Shown one piece after another: positions 21,441-32,500 of a stretch of DNA of 64,000 bases. The notes below the pieces were generated by a model. It saw only the letters and a program-made list of their open reading frames with translations, did no database searches and was not told the origin of the DNA. Origin of the DNA: Achatina immaculata. Lineage: Eukaryota > Mollusca > Gastropoda > Stylommatophora > Achatinidae. Made by a program: the position numbers and the translations under genes. The stretch covers positions 49,344,574 through 49,408,573 of the forward strand of contig CM019696.1 in the NCBI GenBank assembly GCA_009760885.1, read 5' to 3'. Positions within the stretch are counted from its first letter, which is position 1. Every line of letters begins with the position of its first letter.

Positions 21441-23191
21441 CAACCGCCGAGAAATCTTTAAGTTACTCTCTTTTTCCTTCATAGAAGCAACAACTTCACA
21501 GGGCCTTTGTTTGCATAACTGTTCTCTTCTAAAGTATCAATGTGAGCCAACGATCAGCTCATTTAACAAAGATTAACATTTTAGTTTGTTATTGTTTTTT
21601 AACAGAGTATTTAACCCCTCCAGGTCAAAAGGTCTTGAACTTCAAATTCATTTTAAACTGAACATTCAAGAACTGCCTCATTGTAGGTAGCTTATATATG
21701 CGAAGATATAAATGGGACGACCATTTGTTTTAAAACATATTTCCTTTCACCTGTCATGAGATGAATATGTTATCATTTATCATGTCAGCTACCCCAGTAT
21801 GTTATCATCAATCATGTCAGTGACCTCAGTGTTATCATTTGTTATGCTAGCTACCTCAGAATGTTATCCTTTATCAAAGTGTTTCTCAAATACCCCAAGT
21901 TCCAGTTCTCCCATTACAACCCAAGCTGTTCCCCAAATCCTCCACTGTTTATTAAATCATCCAGAAAGGATTCTCATCATTACACATTCTGTTACATTCT
22001 ATACTCTTGTAAATTCCTGCCAAGAGAGCCACCTGCCTCCATGATGAGAAACACTGCTCCCTCGCTGTGATAGTCAAGCTCATTGACTTTGACTTTTCCG
22101 ATCCACGGGTTTACGAGCTTTCGCTCTTTTTCTCTTGTGCCAGATAATGAAAGGTACAGGTCCTCTTCAGCTGTTCTACATCTCCATACAGAATGTTGGT
22201 GATTGAGGAGTTTGGTGGTATCAGGTTCTTCTGAAGGTCCTTCAATGCACTGCAGTCCAGCAGATGTTTAACAGTTTCTTCTTCTTGTCTGTTGCAGTGC
22301 ATGCAGTATGGTGTGTGGTCAGCTGTCACTCTGTGTAAGTCCTTACTGAGAGTGATGTGTCCTGTTCTCAACCTGAAAACTGTGCGTTGGTCTCTATGAC
22401 ATAAGCTGTCTGGGTTAGGCTCTGGCAGGTGTGTACATAAGGATCTTCCAGTTGGATTACTGGCCCAGCTGTCCATCCACTGCTGCTTGCAGTTGTTGTG
22501 TATAATGTGTTTAGCTATTCTCATGTTGGTGGAGATGTGGGGCTGTGGAATGGTGGCTCCACTCTTTGCCAGTCTGTCAGCATGTTCATTTCCTCTGATA
22601 TCTATGTGCCCTGGTATCCACTGTAGGGTGGTCCTGATGTCATAGGAGGCAAGTTGGTTTATTGCAATGAGTATGTCAGTTGTAATGTAATCAGCTGATG
22701 GTATCCAGTTTTCAAGGGCTTGGAGTGCAGACTGGGAGTCTTGAGAAAATAAGTTTTTTTTGTGTGAGAGGCATTGTTTTTGTATTTGGTGGTGGTGGCT
22801 GCCAATATTGCCTGCATCTCTGTATCATAACTGAAGCAGCGAGATCCACAAGGGGCAGAAATGTGGCTTTTTATCTTGTCTGGAAACATTATGAATACCC
22901 CATATCCTGCATTGTCTGTTTTTCCTTGAATGCCGACCCATCACTGTATGCATGGATCCAGTCCTTGGGGTAGGATTCTATGGTCTCCAATGTACACAGC
23001 TTTAAGGTGTTGGGATCTGATGATTTGTCAACTAATTTTTTCTTGAGCCTGGTGTTAGTTTGAGGAAGTGTGTAGTTTGTGTTTGGTGAGATGTCTGGTG
23101 CTTTTGTAAGATCTTCTGTTTTCAGGGAGTTTGTTGTCTTGTGTTTAAGTGTTCTGCCAGGTGAACTGGAGTTTTCAGTTTCAGTCTATTA
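21333..23191. repeat. Tandem duplication B, unit 2
   Basis: Near-identical repeat of 19475-21332 with small indels inside the LINE part. The homology ends in TTTCAGTCTATTATT, after which the LINE continues leftward in its own sense. Confidence 0.95.
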
Positions 23192-23720
23192 TTATGCTTC
23201 CATTTATCAACCACTGTTCTGTTAGGATGGTCTAGGGGCAAGCATTTATATTTTCTACTGCCTCAATGGTTGACTTTTTGTGTCGTATATCTAATGGCTC
23301 TATGTTTGCATCAATTTCACATGCAGCTGTGGGTGTTGATCTCATTGCCCCACAAATGAAATGAACGGCTTAGTTTTGGATTCTGTTTACTTGTGTGTGA
23401 GAGTTCTTTGATGCTGTGACCCGTCGGGGTAGGTTGTAATCTATTATAGATCTAACATATCCTGTGTGCAGTTGTCTGAGTGTTGCTTTGTCAGCTCCCC
23501 AGGATGTACTTGCAAGTCACTTGAGTAAGTTTAGTCTTTGGATGCTTTTTCTGCTAGTCCATCCATGAACTCTTTGAAGTTCAATTTTCTGTCTAGTTTC
23601 AGTCAAGCTCATTACATATATAGTAATCATCATGTCAAGCAGGACTTGTCTTGTCATCTGTCTCCCTGTAATTGCCAGCCGGTGTTCTTTGCAGCCAAAT
23701 GTGTGAAGCTGTTGGGGCAC
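22095..23720 (-). mobile_element. LINE ORF2 fragment, Jockey/I-like, copy 2 and extension
   Basis: Same element as 20225-21332 but continuing to about 23720. The - strand reads, in order: VHGWTSRKSIQRLNLLK, LASTSWGADKATLRQLHTGY, RSIIDYNLPRR, a GAMRSTPTAACEIDANIEPL block (late reverse transcriptase and connection), decayed RNase H, then the Cys/His tail. The catalytic core of the polymerase is missing, so the copy is 5' truncated. The left part of this feature overlaps dispersed repeat R. Confidence 0.85.
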
Positions 23721-23915
23721 AGCATCTTGTGTGCGGCTTGTGGCAGCTATTTCTTCAGTTCCTGAGTGAAGTCAAATAGTGGGGGGTGGGGGTGTTCTGC
23801 TTCTTCAGCAGACTCCATCACCATGGCAACTATAGTGATCCCTCCCCCATTAGCCAAGCTAGGCCTGTTGCTAGGGGGTACCATGGAAAGGTGGGACAGG
23901 GTCTTAGCTGGCATA
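23640..23915 (+). repeat. Dispersed repeat 'R', copy 2
   Basis: Landmarks GCCGGTGTTCTTTGCAGCC, TGTGGCAGCTATTTCTTCAG, TCAGCAGACTCCATCACC and AAGCTAGGCCTGTTGCTAGG. Repeated in duplication C at 25715-25990. The left part shares its structure with 49945-50040. Confidence 0.65.
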
Positions 23916-24190
23916 GTTCACCAACCCTGATGCTAGCATGTCAGATATGGTTCACCAACCCTGATGCTAGCATGTCAGATATGGTTCACCAACCCTGATG
24001 CTAGCATGTCAGATATGGTTCACCAACCCTGATGCTAGCATGTCAGATATGGTTCACCAACCCTGATGCTAGCATGTCAGATATGGTTCACCAACCCTGA
24101 TGCTAGCATGTCAGATATGGTTCACCAACCCTGATGCTAGCATGTCAGATATGGTTCACCAACCCTGATGCTAGCATGTCAGATATGGAT
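23916..24190. repeat. 34-bp minisatellite, 8 copies
   Basis: Almost perfect units of GTTCACCAACCCTGATGCTA plus GCATGTCAGATATG. Near-zero divergence between units suggests recent expansion. Confidence 0.95.
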
Positions 24191-25524
24191 CATTGACTGC
24201 CAAGTCAGACAGCTTTTTCACCCCTCCGTGTTGTCAGGACAGATGTCAGTTATCAGCCGCTGTCAACAGAAGAAAAGTGAGCCTGTCTGCTAGTTTCCCT
24301 GTAATAAAGTTTCTGTTAGATCATCATATTTCTTCACCACCATCATCGTCTTTGTCATGACCAAATGGAGACCAAAACTCTGCCCAACATGCTCCAGAGC
24401 AAGGAAGAGCCTAGGAGTATTTATACCTCTACCAGACGATGGGCTGGTCTACATCTCTAAACAACTTTATAAAGACTGCTGTTAAGTCTTTCAGCTGTTC
24501 TCTTCCTACATGACCATATGTAACCTAAAACCATGCTGTTGATCTTGTAGTTTAACTGTCCTGATGATGATGATGAAAAACAGTCTGAGAAAGCGAGTAT
24601 AAGCAACATACCAGTGGATCTGTACTTGTACAAAAATTAAGAATCCCTGATCTAGAAAATATTTCATATTTCCTGCACTCCAGAGGTTTGTCTCCACATG
24701 GCTCTGGAAGGTCTTATATCAGTCTTGCTACTTCCTACATGCAGTAAGTGACTAATCAACCTCCACCGTATCCCGTATACTTTGGGGGATGTTCCCTACC
24801 CTATGCTAACAAGCTCTTCCCAACATTCTTCTTCATGCTCTGTTCACAAAACTATCCTTTCTGATTCATTATCAGTTTTTCCTGGTTTCTGCTTGATATA
24901 AAATAATTGTTCTCATGTATGTTTTAGAAAATGTGAATACTTCATTTTTTTCAGCCCCCCCCCCCCCCCATATTTCACCAGCTATTTATGACTTAACACG
25001 TAGTGGCTTCCAATGTATGTTTATTTATTTATGGTACGAGTGTGCTCTCTAGCAGTCTTTGGATGTTGAGAATTAAATAATGAAAATTTGATGTAACATA
25101 ACAACAACAAAGTTTTGCATGTTCTTTCTTGGATGTTACACTTTAAATACCCATAAAACTACATACTATCCTTGCTTTCTGTGGAGTTCTGACAGCCCCA
25201 TCAGAAAGAGAAATGGATGTAAATCGGATTTCATAAGGGTGTGTTATACAATACTTTACTGCATCAAGAAACAGGCCTGCTTTGAGGCATAAAGATAAAC
25301 TAGAGTCACTTTATCATTTATACAAAAACTTTAAATCAAGCAGTTTTAAATTAAATGAATACCATCTACTGTAAAAAATATTAATAAATATACAGCAAGG
25401 AGTAAGGGGTGGAGGCTGGAAAAACAGATCATCGTAAATCAGGGACTTGTGAGAAATCAGAGACTATCTGTGTCTGAAAGTCTGAAAATCCAAATTATTG
25501 TTTTATGTTTTTATACATTTATTA
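24191..25524. other. Intergenic sequence, nothing recognised
   Basis: No exon seen. Contains GATGATGATGATG and a poly-C run near 24957-24969. Confidence 0.5.
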
Positions 25525-27608
25525 TCTAACATATCCTGTGTGCAGTTGTCTGAGTGTTGCTTTGTCAGCTCCCCAGGATGTACTTGCAAGTCACTTGAGT
25601 AAGTTTAGTCTTTGGATGCTTTTTCTGCTAGTCCATCCATGAACTCTTTGAAGTTCAATTTTCTGTCTAGTTTCAGTCAAGCTCATTACATATATAGTAA
25701 TCATCATGTCAAGCAGGACTTGTCTTGTCATCTGTCTCCCTGTAATTGCCAGCCGGTGTTCTTTGCAGCCAAATGTGTGAAGCTGTTGGGGCACAGCATC
25801 TTGTGTGCGGCTTGTGGCAGCTATTTCTTCAGTTCCGAGTGAAGTCAAATAGTGGGGGGGTGGGGGTGTTCTGCTTCTTCAGCAGACTCCATCACCATGG
25901 CAACTATAGTGATCCCTCCCCCATTAGCCAAGCTAGGCCTGTTGCTAGGGGGTACCACGGAGAGGTGGGACAGGGTCTTAGCTGGCATAGTTCACCAACC
26001 CTGATGCTAGCATGTCAGATATGGTTCACCAACCCTGATGCTAGCATGTCAGATATGGTTCACCAACCCTGATGCTAGCATGTCAGATATGGTTCACCAA
26101 CCCTGATGCTAGCATGTCAGATATGGTTCACCAACCCTGATGCTAGCATGTCAGATATGGTTCACCAACCCTGATGCTAGCATGTCAGATATGGTTCACC
26201 AACCCTGATGCTAGCATGTCAGATATGGTTCACCAACCCTGATGCTAGCATGTCAGATATGGATCATTGACTGCCAAGTCAGACAGCTTTTTCACCCCTC
26301 CGTGTTGTCAGGACAGATGTCAGTTATCAGCCGCTGTCAACAGAAGAAAAGTGAGCCTGTCTGCTAGTTTCCCTGTAATAAAGTTTCTGTTAGATCATCA
26401 TATTTCTTCACCACCATCATCGTCTTTGTCATGACCAAATAGAGACCAAAACTCTGCCCAACATGCTCCAGAGCAAGGAAGAGCCTAGGAGTATTTATAC
26501 CTCTACCAGACGATGGGCTGGTCTACATCTCTAAACAACTTTATAAAGACTGCTGTTAAGTCTTTCAGCTGTTCTCTTCCTACATGACCATATGTAACCT
26601 AAAACCATGCTGTTGATATCTTGTAGTTTAACTGTCCTGATGATGATGATGATGAAAAACAGTCTGAGAAAGCGGGTATAAGCAACATACCACAGTGGAT
26701 CTGTACTTGTACAAAAGTTAAGAATCCCTGATCTAGAGAATATTTCATATTTCCTGCACTCCAGAGGTTTGTCTCCACATGGCTCTGGAAGGTCTTATAT
26801 CAGTCTTGCTACTTCCTACATGCAGTAAGTGACTAATCGACCTCCACCGTATCCCGTATACTTTGGGGGATGTTCCCTACCCTATGCTAACAAGCTCTTC
26901 CCAACATTCTTCTTCATGCTCTGTTCACAAAACTATTCTTTCTGATTCATTATCAGTTTTTCCTGGTTTCTGCTTGATATAAAATAATTGTTCTCATGTA
27001 TGTTTTAGAAAATGTGAATACTTCATTTTTTTCAGCCCCCCCCCCCCCCCATATTTCACCAGCTATTTATGACTTAACACGTAGTGGCTTCCAATGTATG
27101 TTTATTTATTTATGGTACGAGTGTGCTCTCTAGCAGTCTTTGGATGTTGAGAATTAAATAATGAAAATTTGATGTAACATAACAACAACAAAGTTTTGCA
27201 TGTTCTTTCTTGGATGTTACACTTTAAATACCCATAAAACTACATACTATCCTTGCTTTCCGTGGAGTTCTGACAGCCCCATCAGAAAGAGAAATGGATG
27301 TAAATCGGATTTCATAAGGGTGTGTTATACAATACTTTACTGCATCAAGAAACAGGCCTGCTTTGAGGCATAAAGATAAACTAGAGTCACTTTATCATTT
27401 ATACAAAAACTTTAAAACAAGCAGTTTTAAATTAAATGAATACCATCTACTGTAAAAAATATTAATAAATATACAGCAAGGAGTAAGGGGTGGAGGCTGG
27501 AAAAACAGATCATCGTAAATCAGGGACTTGTGAGAAATCAGAGACTATCTGTGTCTGAAAGTCTGAAAATCCAAATTATTGTTTTATGTTTTTATACATT
27601 TATTATCT
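25525..27608. repeat. Tandem duplication C, unit 2
   Basis: Direct repeat of 23449-25524. It ends where TTTATTATCTAA continues as ATATATTTTGAAAG. Confidence 0.95.
25991..26270. repeat. 34-bp minisatellite, duplicate array
   Basis: Same array as 23916-24190 and about the same unit number, carried by duplication C. Confidence 0.93.
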
Positions 27609-28000
27609 AAATATATTTTGAAAGCTTACAACATTCATAAATCCAACATACAACAACAAGTAGTGCTATGTTTTTATGCTGGAGCTACATAGCATGAATA
27701 CAAAAGAAATTTGGTGATAATTTTTTTTTATTCATTTCATTCAAACTTTACTTCAAAACTGAATGTTTACAGTAAACATTACAGCAAAATGTGAACAATG
27801 AAAAGTTTATGTTGAGAAACATGAGAGCCATCTTGTTTCAAATATATGTCATATCCATTATATGCTTCACATAAGAACAGTTTGTCTCCTTCACGTAAGC
27901 AAATTTTTAAAAACAGCTTTTGCAGGGAAAAAAAGAGATGAATGTGATGACAGCACCAAAGCCAGGAAAACTACACCCGGGTAAGATTATATATCCCATC
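27609..28000. other. Intergenic sequence, nothing recognised
   Basis: AT-rich, no recognisable exon. Confidence 0.5.
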
Positions 28001-28004
28001 ACTT

Positions 28005-28480
28005 CATGGTGCCCCAGCAAACAGTCTGGCTGTCAAGGAAAGAATGGGCATCTTTCTTATGGTGCCCCAGCAAACAGTCTGGTTGTCAAGGAAGGAATGG
28101 ACATCTTCCTTATGATGCCCCAGCAAACAGTCTGGTTGTCGGGGAAAGAATGGATATCTTTCTTATGGTGCCCAGCAAACAGTCTGATTGTCAGGGAAAG
28201 AATGGATATCTTTCTTATGGTGCCCAGCAAACAGTCTGATTGTCAGGGAAAGAATGGATATCTTTCTTATGGTGCCCAGCAAACAGTCTGATTGTCAGGG
28301 AAAGAATGGATATCTTTCTTATGGTGCTCCAGCAAAGTCTGATTGTCAGGGAAAGAATGGATATCTTTCTTATGGTGCCCAGCAAAGTCTGATTGTCAGG
28401 GAAAGAATGGATATTTTTCTTATGGTGCCCAGCAAACAGTCTGGTTGTCAGGGAAAGAATGGACATCTTTCCTGTGGTTG
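28005..28480. repeat. 49-54-bp minisatellite, about 9 copies
   Basis: Units contain GCAAACAGTCTGATTGTCAG and GGAAAGAATGGATATCTTTC. Indels of 1-3 bp between units shift the frame, which argues against coding. Confidence 0.95.
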
Positions 28481-29014
28481 TAAACAACATCAGGTCAAAA
28501 TCTTGTGTGAACTCATCATGGTCCTCCATCAATGGGCTGTTGTGCCACCTCAATCTGGCTGTCCAGATATGGACTGATATGTCCTGCATGCTCCTGGAGT
28601 CATTTCCTAGGTCCATTCTGTGAACTGAAAAAAACCAGACAACCTGGTACAGGCTTTCCTCACTACCCCAACGACTTCAGCTACATGGAGCTCCAGATAC
28701 TGGGAAATCCCACCACAACAAAATGTCAGAGAACTGGAAACAGAACCAACGACAGCAAGAGAAAACACACAGCTCTCCATACACCTCATGTAAAACTAAA
28801 TACTCTTAACTCCTCAACTGTTGAGCAAAGAAACAAAATATCTTGAAGCCTGCACTGTTTATGTCTGAAAGCTGACTTTAAAATTATAACAACAGAACTG
28901 TGGCTATTTGTCAGTTCAGGCTACAGCGTGATAAGCCCCTGAAGGAAGATAAATCTTTCATATAAATCCCATTTTTTTTTTCAGTCTTTCATTCCTTGGT
29001 TTGATAAAGTAATT
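28481..29014. other. Intergenic sequence 3' of SRPRB
   Basis: No gene recognised. The 3' end of the SRPRB message should lie here or slightly right of it; I see no clear AATAAA on the - strand. Confidence 0.45.
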
Positions 29015-29323
29015 TCTCTTCTCCATATCTTGGCTGGTAGCTTCACTTAGAACACCCGACAGATAGCTCACAAACCAAATGTCTAAAGCAAAATAAAAAT
29101 CCAGATCATATAAAGTCAATATGAGAAAACAATTCAGAGAACCAGAGAGTAAAAATCCTGGCCAGTTCAAAGTTTTTCGTGATTTGTGTATACGACAAAG
29201 AAGACGTCAAGACAAGCAAAAAATAATCACAGAACCAAAACCTGAAAAACGAAAGAAAAGTTGAACAAAATAAATAATAGCAATTAATTTCTGAAATAAC
29301 GCTGAATAGAAGATAGTTCTAGT

Positions 29324-29540
29324 CTAAGCTAATCGTGATAACCAACGGTGAAGTTCATTCAGTTTGGGCCCATCAGAGTTTTTGTCCTTGTCAAGGGCAC
29401 TACACTCTGCAAATTCGATTTTTAAGTGTCTGACATCCGAGAAGTCGAAGTCCTTGTCTCGCTTGCCCAAATAAGCATTGTTGTTTGCGGTGTCACCAAT
29501 GCCCTGGAGAGCTGCTGCTCGTGTGATTCGTAAAGTATTC
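29324..29540 (-). CDS. SRPRB: SRPRB exon 6 (terminal), distal copy
   Basis: Acceptor TTGACAG|GAATAC, then NTLRITRAAALQGIGDTANN, KDFDFSDVRHLKIEFAECSA and the TAG at 29326-29324. The first base completes the Met codon split with exon 5. Confidence 0.93.
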
Positions 29541-32500
29541 CTGTCAAGATATTGAGAAGGCAACATCAATCACAAGGAAAAGAAAGTTAACACTGACCGC
29601 ACACAGTTACACAAGACCTTGTCATCTCTTCATCACCAGATGCAAAAGCGTTTAAAAAGAAAAAGTAATTCCAGAGTTTACACAGCTAATGGGCACAATC
29701 AGTGGCTGACATCTGGCCGAGTCAAATGATATCTTGTTTCTTCTGGAGCTTTCCACGAGAAGGAAGGATGGACAAGCATGAAACTGACCTTATTGCCATC
29801 TTGTATGCCAAGAGACTGAGGTAAATACTGGCAGTAACTCCATAATTCCCAGACCTTCATGCCTTTAAGCCAGTTGTTCTCAACCTTTTTACAACCTAAG
29901 ACCACTTTCTCAACCACATGTACCCAGCAGACCCCTAATTTATATGCAGTACCTACATGCAGTCAGTCATTTGCATGTCCCCTGAGGAACTTTGCCTCCC
30001 TAACAGTTCTCCTGTAGGCCTCTTAGTTGTAAGCAAGGTGCCCTGCTGCTGATGCATACATTCGCAGACTGTCAACGATGTCTTGCAGCCATCTTCACCT
30101 TGGTCTTCCTCTCTTTTTCCCATTATGTACCCTTCCAAGACTGTCTTCTCTAAATTCTCCTAATGTTTAATATGTCCAAAATATTTTTCTAAAGTTTTCT
30201 CTGTTTAATCTTCTTTAATATTAAGTTCTTGCCGTATGGACATATTTGTTCATCAATAGATGGTACTTTATACAAAAACTGATAATGAGGCCATGGACCA
30301 TTTGATAATGCATTGCACACCACAGGTATGGAACCAGTGGTCTAAGCATGATAGAGCTACATATTTTTTTACATTGTTAATAGTTATAATACAAACCACA
30401 TACTTCTAGTGTTTTATAATACAAACCAGATACTTCTAGTGTTTTATAAAACTAACCACGTACTTCTATTTTTAATAGTTATAATATAAAACACATACTT
30501 TTATTGTTAACAGTTTTAACACAAACCACATATTTTTAATGTTAACAGTTATGACGAAACTCACATATTTCTAATATCAACAGTTAAGACGCAAACCACA
30601 TATTTCTAATGACACAAACTACATATTTCTAATTTAAACAGTTATGATCCAAATCACATATTTCTAATGTTAATAGTTATGACGCACACCACACCACATA
30701 TTTCTAATGTTAACAGTTACAAGGTACGACAATTAAGTAATGAGACTGATTTTATTATGGCCAAGACAAAAATGCCATTTATGAAGCAAAGCATGGAATC
30801 CAAAGAGGTAACCTTCGTCTATGATTTGGCAACTTTCATCGCTGCCTGATAAGCAGATGAGAAACAAGCCGCCATTTTGTTGTGTGAGTCAGAAGTGCAC
30901 TGTTACGTAATCAGCATGGAGCAAAAAGCTGACATTAAATTCTGACTGTGTTCTCAACCATCCACCCTATTCCCCAGATTTGTTCTCCCTGCAATTATTT
31001 TCTATTCCCAAAATTAAAGTTACCACTCTTTGATGATACTGATGACATCCAAAGGGCTGTAACATTGAGTTTACCAACAGACGAAGTGCAAAGGTAGTTC
31101 CAGTGTTTGTTAGATCGTGCCACTCACTGTATCAATGCACGAGGGGCTTACTTTGAATAAAATACAGGTTATCTCTTCTCCATATCTTGGCTGGTAGCTT
31201 CACTTAGAACACCCGACAGATAGCTCACAAACCAAATGTCTAAAGCAAAATAAAAATCCAGATCATATAAAGTCAATATGAGAAAACAATTCAGAGAACC
31301 AGAGAGTAAAAATCCTGGCCAGTTCAAAGTTTTTCGTGATTTGTGTATACGACAAAGAAGACGTCAAGACAAGCAAAAAATAATCACAGAACCAAAACCT
31401 GAAAAACGAAAGAAAAGTTGAACAAAATAAATAATAGCAATTAATTTCTGAAATAACGCTGAATAGAAGATAGTTCTAGTCTAAGCTAATCGTGATAACC
31501 AACGGTGAAGTTCATTCAGTTTGGGCCCATCAGAGTTTTTGTCCTTGTCAAGGGCACTACACTCTGCAAATTCGATTTTTAAGTGTCTGACATCCGAGAA
31601 GTCGAAGTCCTTGTCTCGCTTGCCCAAATAAGCGTTGTTGTTTGCGGTGTCACCAATGCCCTGGAGAGCTGCTGCTCGTGTGATTCGTAAAGTATTCCTG
31701 TCAAGATATTGAGAAGGCAACATCAATCACAAGGAAAAGAAAGTTAACACTGACCGCACACAGTTACACAAGACCTTGTCATCTCTTCATCACCAGATGC
31801 AAAAGCGTTTAAAAAGAAAAAGTAATTCCAGAGTTTACACAGCTAATGGGCACAATCAGTGGCTGACATCTGGCCGAGTCAAATGATATCTTGTTTCTTC
31901 TGGAGCTTTCCACGAGAAGGAAGGATGGACAAGCATGAAACTGACCTTATTGCCATCTTGTATGCCAAGAGACTGAGGTAAATACTGGCAGTAACTCCAT
32001 AATTCCCAGACCTTCATGCCTTTAAGCCAGTTGTTCTCAACCTTTTTACAACCTAAGACCACTTTCTCAACCACATGTACCCAGCAGACCCCTAATTTAT
32101 ATGCAGTACCTACATGCAGTCAGTCATTTGCATGTCCCCTGAGGAACTTTGCCTCCCTAACAGTTCTCCTGTAGGCCTCTTAGTTGTAAGCAAGGTGCCC
32201 TGCTGCTGATGCATACATTCGCAGACTGTCAACGATGTCTTGCAGCCATCTTCACCTTGGTCTTCCTCTCTTTTTCCCATTATGTACCCTTCCAAGACTG
32301 TCTTCTCTAAATTCTCCTAATGTTTAATATGTCCAAAATATTTTTCTAAAGTTTTCTCTGTTTAATCTTCTTTAATATTAAGTTCTTGCCGTATGGACAT
32401 ATTTGTTCATCAATAGATGGTACTTTATACAAAAACTGATAATGAGGCCATGGACCATTTGATAATGCATTGCACACCACAGGTATGGAACCAGTGGTCT

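Larger units (their letters stand above)
23449..25524. repeat. Tandem duplication C, unit 1 (2.07 kb)
   Basis: From ATCTAACATATCCTGTGTGC onward, repeated at 25525-27608 with scattered substitutions and short indels (for example GATGATGATG copy number). Holds LINE sequence, repeat R and the 34-bp array, but no gene. Confidence 0.95.
29015..31171. repeat. Tandem duplication D, unit 1 (2157 bp)
   Basis: Repeated at 31172-33328 with a constant offset of 2157 and very few substitutions. Carries the last SRPRB exon, a LINE fragment, a 35-bp array and a mariner remnant lacking its right end. Confidence 0.96.

Noticed and set aside
23916..26270. Possible CRISPR-like regular repeats
   Set aside because: Direct head-to-tail units without unique spacers, in a eukaryotic genome with introns. 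They are minisatellites.
29324..31726. Two separate SRPRB-like genes
   Set aside because: Only exon 6 is duplicated here; exons 1, 4 and 5 occur once, so the copies belong to one gene model.
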